Positions 1 through 4,720 of a stretch of DNA of 7,268 nt are shown here, piece by piece. The translations under genes were made by a program, and so were the position numbers. The notes beneath the pieces were generated by a model. The model worked only from the letters and a program-made list of their open reading frames with translations. It was not told the DNA's origin and did not search any database. The stretch is from contig JAQYWL010000232.1 of the NCBI GenBank assembly GCA_030145035.1, positions 1-7,268 on the forward strand. Reading direction: 5' to 3'. This DNA is from Desulfobacteria bacterium. GTDB lineage: Bacteria > Desulfobacterota > Desulfobacteria > Desulfobacterales > C00003060. Within the stretch, counting starts at the first letter, position 1. Each line of letters begins with the position of its first letter.

Positions 1-458
1 CCCTGCCCTACCCGCTGTTTAAACCCATTCCAGTTCGGAATTCCGGCCGCCTGGTACTTGCCTGAAATCCAGCGATTCATCACCTTTGAAAAAACTCGCT
101 GGAATGCTTTTTTTTCGCCGGCAATTTCTGCCATGTCTTTGGCGATCGAAGGATCCTCCTGCGCTAATTCAGGCACCAGGGCCTCCCAGACTGCAACCGA
201 ATCATATTCGTTAAACGCATCTAAAATGGTTGGTTGGGGGGCCCCAATCTGGTTCCTGCTGCAATAGTCGATGAATTCCTGGGCCGTTTTCTGCTGGCGC
301 TCCATTTCACCGAAGTATATGGCATCAAAAAATTTGCCCGTTTGCGCCAGATGGCGTGCTAAAATTTGCGACTGTTTGACGCCATTGGGCGACAATTTAT
401 CATAATTATCTGCGCCAAATGATGCCTGCCCATGCCTGAAAAAATAGATTTCACTCAT
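1..458 (-). CDS. Histidine phosphatase family protein (phosphoglycerate-mutase-like), 3' end outside window
   Basis: The ATG is at 458-456 and the frame stays open for 152 codons to the left edge, so the C-terminus is missing. The N-terminus reads MSEIYFFRHGQASFGADNYD. This carries the RHG signature (R8-H9-G10), in which the His is the phospho-acceptor of the histidine phosphatase superfamily. A typical LSPNG..QS..L...L stretch follows, then FDAIYFGEMERQQKTAQEF, where R54 and TA match the family's R..TA phosphate pocket. E84 in FNEYD is a possible acid/base residue. The second catalytic His would lie beyond the edge. No signal peptide is visible, so the protein is probably cytoplasmic. The substrate cannot be told; the family includes sugar-phosphate, nucleotide and phosphoprotein phosphatases. 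An in-frame stop at 485-483 limits the start to this ATG. No Shine-Dalgarno sequence is seen, and a heptamer array begins 8 bp upstream. The gene is unrelated to the flagellar set. Confidence 0.85.
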   Translation of the reverse strand, partial: MSEIYFFRHGQASFGADNYDKLSPNGVKQSQILARHLAQTGKFFDAIYFGEMERQQKTAQEFIDYCSRNQIGAPQPTILDAFNEYDSVAVWEALVPELAQEDPSIAKDMAEIAGEKKAFQRVFSKVMNRWISGKYQAAGIPNWNGFKQRVGQ

Positions 459-466
459 TTTAAGCT

Positions 467-543
467 GGTTATTGGTTATTGGTTATTGGTTATTGGTTAT
501 TGGTTATTGGTTATTGGTTATTGGTTATTAGTTATTAGTTATT
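467..543. repeat. Heptamer tandem array (GGTTATT)9 (AGTTATT)2
   Basis: Nine perfect copies of GGTTATT occupy 467-529 and two AGTTATT variants occupy 530-543, giving 11 units. The array begins 8 bp upstream of the phosphatase ATG, where a ribosome binding site or promoter would be expected. Read as protein it gives a GYWLLVI period-7 peptide, which explains a spurious small open frame on the plus strand. It is an uninterrupted simple repeat, so copy number may vary between strains or be collapsed by short-read assembly. Confidence 0.95.
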
Positions 544-570
544 GCCTACTGCCCTCTGACCTCTGCCTAC
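543..570. repeat. Degenerate heptamer array (TGCCTAC type, 4 units)
   Basis: Four consecutive units read TGCCTAC, TGCCCTC, TGACCTC and TGCCTAC. They follow directly from the GGTTATT array but have an unrelated unit sequence. Individual units match TGCCTAC at 5 to 7 of 7 positions. Confidence 0.7.
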
Positions 571-581
571 ACCTACTTTTG

Positions 582-604
582 GGTGTCAGGTGTCAGGTGT
601 CAGG
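582..604. repeat. Heptamer array (GGTGTCA)3
   Basis: Three perfect GGTGTCA units (582-602) are followed by a partial GG. The array is roughly the inverse complement of the CTGAACA-type array at 622-649. Confidence 0.85.
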
Positions 605-621
605 AGCGACAAACGCGAGAT

Positions 622-652
622 CTGAAACCTGAACACTGAAACCTGAACACTG
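622..652. repeat. Heptamer array alternating CTGAAAC / CTGAACA
   Basis: Four heptamers alternate as CTGAAAC, CTGAACA, CTGAAAC, CTGAACA, followed by a partial CTG. This can equally be read as two perfect 14-bp units. It is the array nearest to flhB in this gap. Confidence 0.85.
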
Positions 653-703
653 GTCAATAGGTGTAAACTACTTTATGGCGAAAATGAAGGATGCCTTACT
701 TTC

Positions 704-1774
704 TTACGCAACTTTCCTTCCTTTTAACCGGTACACATACGCCAGGACCTCGGCCACTGCGTGATATAGTATGGACGGAATCTCATTGCCGATCTCAACC
801 ATTTTGTAAAGATTTTGGGCCAACTCCCTGTTCTCAACGATCGGGATGTGATGTTCTCCGGCCAATGTCTTAATCCTCTCAGCCACCTCTCCTGCCCCCT
901 TGGCCAGAACTGTTGGCGCATCCATCTCAGCAGTGTCGTATTGCAGCGCTATAGCCAGATGGACAGGGTTGGTCACGACGACATCCGCCTTGGGTACTTC
1001 TTGCATCATGCGCCTTTTGGCTATCTCGTACTGAATCCTCTTGATCCTTGACTTGACGAGTGGGTCCCCTTCTGTTCGCTTAAATTCTTCCTTGACCTCC
1101 TGCTTTGTCATTTTTAACTGCTGCTCATACTGCCACTTTTGAAACCAAAAATCTAGGATAGCCAGAAAGATCATAGCCATGGATACTTTGATAAAAATCT
1201 TAAATACGATTTTCAAAATGTATAACAGAATAGCCTGGACCTCCATATCAGCAAGTGATGGCAGACGGTTCATCTCCCCTTTGATCGTCACATAGGCGAT
1301 CACACCAACCAGGGCAAGCTTTGCCAGGGACTTGAACAGCTCCATTAGCGTCTGTTTGGAAAAGAGCTTTTGTATCCCTTTGATGGGGCTTATTTTTGAA
1401 AGCTTTGGTGTGACCGCCTCCCATGAAAGGAGCCAACCTATTTGTAAGACATTCGACAGGAGCGCCGTGACAAACACCGCAATCATCAGCGGCAAAACCA
1501 CGACGATGAAGCGCTCAATTACAGTACTGCCAAATGCCAAAAACTCCGCCAGGCCAAGATTCGGGGCTGCTATCATGGAAAAAGTATCTTGCATAACTGA
1601 TTTTATGTGGTTATACATATACGCCCCGAACAAATACAGCGTTGAAAGGCCAGCCAGAAGCACAGCTACTGATGGTATCTCGCGGCTCTTGCCGACCTGA
1701 CCCTTTTTTCTTGCCTCAGACCGTTTCCTTGGGGTTGCCTGTTCGGTCTTTTCTTGAAGATCACCCTCAGCCAA
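704..1774 (-). CDS. flhB: FlhB, flagellar type III export switch protein
   Basis: FlhB is the inner-membrane export-gate protein whose cytoplasmic domain switches substrate specificity from rod/hook to filament proteins. The 356-residue length is normal. The N-terminus (EKTEQATPRKRSEARKKGQV) is the family hallmark. Four hydrophobic segments follow at about 34-54, 85-110, 145-165 and 183-208, then the charged linker at about 210-255 and the cytoplasmic domain. The autocleavage site reads N269-P270-V271-H272, so Val replaces the usual Thr of NPTH; the GTC codon at 964-962 differs from any Thr codon at two or more bases. The start is TTG at 1774-1772, chosen because the family N-terminus begins there and AAGGA (1788-1784) lies 9 nt upstream. 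The gene is the last of the flagellar set and is separated from fliR by a 219-bp repeat-rich gap, so it may be expressed partly on its own. flhA does not follow. Confidence 0.97.
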   Translation of the reverse strand: MAEGDLQEKTEQATPRKRSEARKKGQVGKSREIPSVAVLLAGLSTLYLFGAYMYNHIKSVMQDTFSMIAAPNLGLAEFLAFGSTVIERFIVVVLPLMIAVFVTALLSNVLQIGWLLSWEAVTPKLSKISPIKGIQKLFSKQTLMELFKSLAKLALVGVIAYVTIKGEMNRLPSLADMEVQAILLYILKIVFKIFIKVSMAMIFLAILDFWFQKWQYEQQLKMTKQEVKEEFKRTEGDPLVKSRIKRIQYEIAKRRMMQEVPKADVVVTNPVHLAIALQYDTAEMDAPTVLAKGAGEVAERIKTLAGEHHIPIVENRELAQNLYKMVEIGNEIPSILYHAVAEVLAYVYRLKGRKVA

Positions 1775-1797
1775 AGTCTCAAATCCTTATGAACTTA

Positions 1798-1810
1798 GGG
1801 GCTTCGCCCC
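1798..1810. other. Short perfect hairpin GGGGC-TTC-GCCCC
   Basis: A 5-bp GC stem with a 3-nt TTC loop lies about 10 nt upstream of the flhB Shine-Dalgarno in the transcript. No U-tract follows in either direction, so it is not a standard terminator. It has the same GC-NNN-GC core as the two hairpins in the fliN-fliO gap. Confidence 0.7.
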
Positions 1811-1813
1811 AAT

Positions 1814-1978
1814 TGGAGTGATGGAGTATTGGAGTGATGGGTTTAATACAGGATGCGTGTTGCAAGTTACGCGTTGCGCGTTGAAAGTTAAAAAAACCTG
1901 ACTCAAAACAGCTAAGCCTAAACGCGTAACGGACTTTACTTGTTCCAGTACTCCAGTACTCCATCACTCCATCACTCC
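1814..1978. repeat. Octamer arrays in inverted orientation bracketing about 100 bp
   Basis: The left arm (1814-1840) has units TGGAGTGA, TGGAGTAT, TGGAGTGA. The right arm (1944-1978) has units TCCAGTAC twice and TCCATCAC twice, then TCC. Aligning 1815-1840 with the reverse complement of 1945-1970 gives 23 Watson-Crick pairs, two G-U pairs and one mismatch over 26 positions. Inside, GTTACGCGTT (1866-1875) and AACGCGTAAC (1921-1930) are a perfect inverted pair. The arrangement looks like a small non-coding palindromic element. I see no clear target-site duplication. Confidence 0.8.
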
Positions 1979-1993
1979 GTGTGCATGGAAGCC

Positions 1994-2773
1994 CTACACC
2001 ATCAGGAGCATTATGCTTCTCAACATACCTTCAAATCCCGCAACATAGTGTCTCGTGAAGTAGAGCAGTGCCTCCAAACAGAAGCCAAAGAAGAACAGAC
2101 CAACAACTATCTTTACGGGAAAGGCAGCAATAAGGATATTCATCTGTGGCACTACCTTTGCGACAATGCCAAAGGCCGCACTAGCCATGAGAAGAGCGGC
2201 AATGGCCGGGGCCCCCAGTTTGACCGCCATGGTAAACATATCTCCCGAAACTTCCAGCATCTTATGAAAAAGCCCATCGCTAAGTCCCAGAGATCCCACC
2301 TTAACCACGGCAAAGCTCTCAGCCAGTGTATTAAGGAAAACGTGGTGGCCATTGAGGAGGAGAAAGACCAAACAGGCAACCCAGTAACCCATCTGGGCAA
2401 GAATAGGACCCTGGCCACCCGACTCAGGATCGAGAACATTGGCAATGGCAAATCCCATTTGAAATCCCACAAGCTGTCCTGCTAACTGCACGGCAGTAAA
2501 GAACAGCCGAACGGTAAGCCCAATAATCAGTCCTAAGATTAATTCAGAAAGTATCAGACGCGCACCCCCCAATATAGTTTCCGGAAACAGTGTGGGGTCA
2601 GGCTGGACAACCGGAAAGAGTATGATACTGATCGTCAATGCCAGTCCTGCCTTGACCAGGTTTGGCCACATAGCCGACCCTAAAATAGGAAACATAAACA
2701 GGACGATACTAATGCGAATCAAAATCAGAACAAACGATTTAAACTGCTCAGGTGAAAGAGTTAGAATGTCCAT
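1994..2773 (-). CDS. fliR: FliR, flagellar type III export gate protein
   Basis: FliR is an integral membrane subunit of the export gate and assembles with FliP and FliQ at the centre of the basal body. At 259 residues it has the usual length and is almost entirely hydrophobic. Family landmarks are FVLILIRISIVLFMFPI (14-30), SELILGLIIGL (76-86), AGQLVGFQMGFAIANVLDP (98-116), NGHHVFL (141-147) and the conserved VVPQMNILIAAFPVKI (207-222). The ATG at 2773-2771 fits the family N-terminus. Its Shine-Dalgarno is weak (GAGAG, about 9 nt upstream), and the 36-bp gap to fliQ holds a heptamer repeat. The KVVPQ codons on this strand create a sigma-54-like motif on the opposite strand. Confidence 0.97.
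   Translation of the reverse strand: MDILTLSPEQFKSFVLILIRISIVLFMFPILGSAMWPNLVKAGLALTISIILFPVVQPDPTLFPETILGGARLILSELILGLIIGLTVRLFFTAVQLAGQLVGFQMGFAIANVLDPESGGQGPILAQMGYWVACLVFLLLNGHHVFLNTLAESFAVVKVGSLGLSDGLFHKMLEVSGDMFTMAVKLGAPAIAALLMASAAFGIVAKVVPQMNILIAAFPVKIVVGLFFFGFCLEALLYFTRHYVAGFEGMLRSIMLLMV
2147..2161 (+). promoter_or_regulatory. Sigma-54-type -24/-12 motif antisense to fliR
   Basis: The plus strand reads TGGCAC-TACCT-TTGC. This is an exact match to the TGGCAC-N5-TTGC core, with the required 10-bp spacing between the -24 GG and the -12 GC. It lies inside fliR and points away from the direction of the operon, so any transcript would start near 2173 and be antisense to the 5' two-thirds of fliR. 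The same bases encode the conserved AKVVPQ of FliR, so protein constraint may explain part of the match. No gene on the plus strand follows it. Confidence 0.3.
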
Positions 2774-2786
2774 GATTCCATTCTCT

Positions 2787-2807
2787 CAAATCCAAAATCC
2801 GCAATCC
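2787..2807. repeat. Degenerate heptamer array (NNAATCC, 3 units) in the fliQ-fliR gap
   Basis: Three units, CAAATCC, AAAATCC and GCAATCC, fill most of the 36-bp space between the fliQ stop codon and the fliR start. The shared core is AATCC. The unit resembles the TCAATCCC octamer between motB and fliL. Confidence 0.6.
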
Positions 2808-2809
2808 CG

Positions 2810-3079
2810 TCACCGTATATACATCGGTATCTGCGTAATAACGTTCTGTGTAAAATCCATCAGTTGCTGCAACATCCAGCTTAAGAAAAACAGGAGTCCC
2901 ATCAGAACAGCCAGTATTTTCGGAACAAAGGTTAGTGTCATTTCATGGATCTGAGTGGTTGCCATAAAAATACTTACGGCCAGGCCTACAATAAGTCCAA
3001 GCCCCAGCATTGGCATCGCAACCAGGATGGTGACCTTAATTGCCTCTTGGGCAAACGCAACTACAAATTCCGGTGTCAT
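2810..3079 (-). CDS. fliQ: FliQ, flagellar type III export gate protein
   Basis: FliQ is a small inner-membrane subunit that wraps around the FliP/FliR core of the export gate. Its 89 residues are the family standard. There are two hydrophobic helices at about 16-40 and 50-72. The conserved stretch between them is ATTQIHEMTLTFVPKI (40-55), with the Q-I-E-TL-F-PK pattern typical of FliQ. The ATG at 3079-3077 follows the fliP stop after a single base (TGA-T-ATG), and its Shine-Dalgarno AGGA lies within the end of fliP, so translation is probably coupled. Confidence 0.97.
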   Translation of the reverse strand: MTPEFVVAFAQEAIKVTILVAMPMLGLGLIVGLAVSIFMATTQIHEMTLTFVPKILAVLMGLLFFLSWMLQQLMDFTQNVITQIPMYIR

Positions 3080-3080
3080 A

Positions 3081-3896
3081 TCATCCTGTCATAAAACTTT
3101 TGACCAAAGAACCAACGATCAGGTGCCAACCGTCCACCAGCACGAAAAGCATTAGCTTGAACGGCAAGGATATCATGATCGGTGGAAGCATCATCATGCC
3201 CATCGAAAGAAGCACGCTTGCGACCACCATATCTATGATCAAAAACGGCACATACACAACAAATCCAATAATGAAGGCCGTTTTCAGCTCGCTCACAACG
3301 AACGCGGGTATCAAAACGGATGTGGGGACATCCCGCGGGGCGTTGGGCTTGCTTAGCCTGGCCGTTTTCACAAACAGGGCCAGGTCCTTTTCTCGCGTCT
3401 GTCTGAACATGAACTGGCGAATGGGATACATAGCTGCTTCAAGGGCCTCGGCCCCGGATATTTCTTCATTTAAGTACGGTTGGAGGGCGTTCTCGTTAAC
3501 CTTGTTCCATACCGGCATCATGATAAAAAGGGTAAGAAACAAAGCCAGGCCCACTATAATTTGAGCCGGGGGTACCTGGTGGGTACCCATTGCGTGTTTC
3601 AGGAACGAGAAGACCACTGCCAACCTGGTAAAAGATGTCATTAGAATCAAAATAGCCGGTGCAAGGGAGAGAATGGTTAATAAAGCGACAACCTGAAGCA
3701 AGACCGAAACCTGTCCGGGGTTGTCAGCTTGCCCCAGGCCAATCTGGAGCGAGGGAAGGGGTATGGTTGCACTGAAAGCAACCGCAGGAATTGCCAATGA
3801 AGCAGAGAGCAAAGAGCAAAGAGCAAAGAGCAAAATTGCTTTTGCCTTTGAAATATTTTTTCCTTTTGACGATTCACCCATAACCCTATTTTTCAC
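3081..3896 (-). CDS. fliP: FliP, flagellar type III export gate protein
   Basis: FliP forms the pentameric core of the export channel. The protein has 271 residues. The N-terminal signal peptide (basic region to about 19, hydrophobic core 21-35, likely cleavage after AVA at 38-40) is usual for FliP. Conserved blocks are TSFTRLAVVFSFLKHAMGTHQ (about 87-107), PPAQIIVGLALFLT (109-122), RQFMFRQTREKDLALF (160-175), PTSVLIPAFVVSELKTAF (191-208) and LPPIMISLPFKLMLFVLVDGW (237-257). I prefer the GTG at 3896-3894 because AAAGG lies 8 nt upstream; an ATG at 3881 (codon 6) has AGGG only 2 nt away. The gene overlaps the end of fliO by 11 bp. Codons for residues 21-32 are made of a GAGCAAA heptamer array, where a one-unit change would shift the frame. 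Confidence 0.97.
   Translation of the reverse strand: MKNRVMGESSKGKNISKAKAILLFALCSLLSASLAIPAVAFSATIPLPSLQIGLGQADNPGQVSVLLQVVALLTILSLAPAILILMTSFTRLAVVFSFLKHAMGTHQVPPAQIIVGLALFLTLFIMMPVWNKVNENALQPYLNEEISGAEALEAAMYPIRQFMFRQTREKDLALFVKTARLSKPNAPRDVPTSVLIPAFVVSELKTAFIIGFVVYVPFLIIDMVVASVLLSMGMMMLPPIMISLPFKLMLFVLVDGWHLIVGSLVKSFMTG
3801..3835. repeat. Heptamer array (GAGCAAA)4 inside the fliP signal-peptide coding region
   Basis: Four perfect GAGCAAA units occupy 3807-3834, with a degenerate unit (AGCAGAG) before them. On the coding strand the unit is TTTGCTC, and it encodes ILLFALCSLLSA, the hydrophobic core of the FliP signal peptide. Because 7 is not a multiple of 3, gain or loss of one unit changes the reading frame. 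Confidence 0.9.
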
Positions 3897-4266
3897 TCGA
3901 TCTGCCTTTGCCTTTCAGAGAGGACCTCAGGAAACTTGCAAAAAGACCGTGTGGTGTCCCAGCGGTCTCGAGACTTTCAATTCTGTTTAGGGCCTCGGAT
4001 TTTTCGATCTTTGTCAAGAAAGTTATGTTGTCCGGAGTAATGCCAATCACGATTTTTTCACCCACCACATCAATCAGCGCAACACGCTGCTTGGGACTCA
4101 GATGATGGGATGACAGAATCTTAATAAATTGTCCGTGGCCAGAACCATTTTTTAGATAAAAGAATCGTTTCATAAGAAAAAGGACCAGGATCAGGATGGC
4201 CACAACAATGCACAACATGGCAAATGTCTTCAGACCGGTCCCCCAGAGGTCCGGCTGAGACATCAT
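3886..4266 (-). CDS. fliO: FliO, flagellar biosynthesis protein
   Basis: FliO is a single-pass membrane protein that helps assemble the FliP ring. With the start chosen here it has 126 residues: a hydrophobic segment at about 13-32 (TFAMLCIVVAILILVLFLMK), then a cytoplasmic domain with the family pattern IKILSSHHLSPKQRVALIDV and EKIVIGITPDNITFL, and a basic, Ser-rich tail. I chose ATG 4266-4264 because AGGA (4276-4279) lies 9 nt upstream. A longer reading from TTG 4302 adds 12 residues, but its AGGA is only 1 nt from the codon. A second ATG follows at 4263. The TAG stop at 3888-3886 lies within the first codons of fliP. FliO is poorly conserved, so the call rests on the membrane segment, the C-terminal pattern and the location between fliN and fliP. 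Confidence 0.9.
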   Translation of the reverse strand: MMSQPDLWGTGLKTFAMLCIVVAILILVLFLMKRFFYLKNGSGHGQFIKILSSHHLSPKQRVALIDVVGEKIVIGITPDNITFLTKIEKSEALNRIESLETAGTPHGLFASFLRSSLKGKGRSSEK

Positions 4267-4314
4267 CCCGGATGTTCCTGTTAACTCGCCCAACTGCTTC
4301 AATTCCTATCTTGA

Positions 4315-4327
4315 GCGGCGTAGCCGC
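4315..4327. other. Hairpin GCGGC-GTA-GCCGC
   Basis: A perfect 5-bp GC stem with a 3-nt loop lies 5 bp from the larger palindrome at 4333-4355. No U-tract adjoins it, so a stand-alone terminator is unlikely. Confidence 0.65.
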
Positions 4328-4332
4328 GTTAT

Positions 4333-4355
4333 ATAAAATCGCGCAGCGATTTTAT
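4333..4355. terminator. Perfect 10-bp palindrome, possible weak attenuator after fliN
   Basis: The arms ATAAAATCGC and GCGATTTTAT flank a 3-nt GCA loop. The stem has an A-tract on one side and a T-tract on the other, so either strand's transcript ends the hairpin with UUUU, as in bidirectional terminators. The GC part of the stem is only about 3 bp and the U-tract lies within the stem. Since export genes follow, full termination is unlikely. A processing site, an attenuator or a small repeated palindrome are alternatives. Confidence 0.35.
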
Positions 4356-4359
4356 GGGG

Positions 4360-4704
4360 CTAACCCAAACTCTTGACCCTTTCCGCAGGGCTGATAATGT
4401 CGGTAAGCCTCACACCAAACTTTTCGCTAACCACCACAGCCTCGCCACGTGCAAATAACTTTCCGTTCACAAAGATTTCCATCGGATCGCCGGCAGGCTT
4501 TGTCAGTTGAACAACCGAACCCTGTCCCAATTGAAGCAAATCATTGACAAGTATGCGGGTCCGGCCCAGTTCAACCGAAACCTCCAGGGGAATATCGAGT
4601 ACAAAATCCAAATCTTGATCCCCCTCGGTCTGTCCTGTGGCAGCAGAACCTTCAATATTGTCCGGCGAAGTAATTTCGGTCGTGGCATCCTTTTGCTCGG
4701 TCAT
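4360..4704 (-). CDS. fliN: FliN, flagellar motor switch protein
   Basis: FliN is a C-ring component that, with FliM and FliG, sets rotation direction and helps dock export cargo. The 114-residue protein has an acidic, disordered N-terminus (1-32) and a SpoA/FliN domain: LDFVLDIPLEVSVELGRTRI (32-51), DLLQLGQGSVVQL (55-67), PMEIFVNGKLFARGEAVVV (74-92), and FGVRLTDIISPAERVKSLG at the end. I chose ATG 4704-4702 because AAAGGA (4712-4717) lies 7 nt upstream and the fliM stop lies 16 bp away. A longer in-frame opening reaches 4809 but would overlap fliM by 89 bp and is not conserved-looking. A hairpin-bearing gap follows before fliO. Confidence 0.97.
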   Translation of the reverse strand: MTEQKDATTEITSPDNIEGSAATGQTEGDQDLDFVLDIPLEVSVELGRTRILVNDLLQLGQGSVVQLTKPAGDPMEIFVNGKLFARGEAVVVSEKFGVRLTDIISPAERVKSLG

Positions 4705-4720
4705 AGTTGTGTCCTTTCTA

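Larger units (their letters stand above)
459..703. other. Intergenic gap, flhB to phosphatase, filled with short tandem arrays
   Basis: This 245-bp gap separates the end of flhB from the phosphatase gene. It holds four successive arrays with a 7-bp period (467-543, 543-570, 582-602, 622-649) separated by short unique stretches, then about 50 bp of unique sequence next to flhB. I see no convincing promoter and no classic hairpin-plus-U-tract terminator for flhB. The GGTGTCA array and the CTGAACA array are imperfect inverse complements (GTGTCAGG against CCTGAACAC with one bulged base), so this part could fold into a weak hairpin in the transcript. Confidence 0.7.
1775..1993. other. fliR-flhB intergenic region made of nested inverted repeats
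   Basis: The 219-bp gap breaks the tight spacing of the operon. From the flhB side it holds the flhB Shine-Dalgarno (1784-1788), a GGGGC-TTC-GCCCC hairpin (1798-1810), a TGGAGTGA-type octamer array (1814-1840), an inner inverted pair (1866-1875 with 1921-1930), and the complementary TCCAGTAC/TCCATCAC array (1944-1978). The bracketing arrays can pair with each other over 26 bp. The stretch at about 1855-1884 also has a loose GCGTTGC-like repetition. No supported gene lies here; the small open frame on the minus strand is a by-product of the repeats. Confidence 0.75.
4267..4359. other. fliN-fliO gap with two small hairpins
   Basis: The gap is 93 bp if FliO starts at ATG 4266, or 57 bp if it starts at TTG 4302. 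It contains two adjacent perfect inverted repeats (4315-4327 and 4333-4355) just after the fliN stop. It is one of the few loose junctions in the operon and could modulate the ratio of C-ring to export-gate proteins. Confidence 0.6.

Noticed and set aside
432..632. Small plus-strand open frame with a repeated LVIGYWL peptide
   Set aside because: The peptide is a direct product of the GGTTATT array, and the frame overlaps the start of the phosphatase gene on the other strand.
467..649. CRISPR array or telomere-like element
   Set aside because: Units are 7 bp with no spacers, and there is no regular long repeat-spacer alternation and no cas gene.
611..703. Intrinsic terminator after flhB
   Set aside because: No stem followed by a U-tract was found on the minus strand. 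The imperfect pairing between the two heptamer arrays lacks a U-run.
1332..1700. Plus-strand open frame of 122 codons
   Set aside because: It is a shadow of the membrane-protein part of flhB with no family resemblance.
1779..1967. Small minus-strand open frame between fliR and flhB
   Set aside because: It is composed of the inverted octamer arrays and their spacer. Such repeat-derived frames are common annotation errors.
1940..2485. Plus-strand open frame of 181 codons, with the sigma-54-like motif inside it
   Set aside because: It is antisense to fliR, has a composition typical of a shadow frame (many Lys, His, Asn, Ser), shows no recognisable motif, and begins inside the octamer array.
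3040..3564. Plus-strand open frame of 174 codons
   Set aside because: It is antisense to fliP, which is clearly a real conserved gene; no ribosome binding site or domain supports the plus-strand frame.
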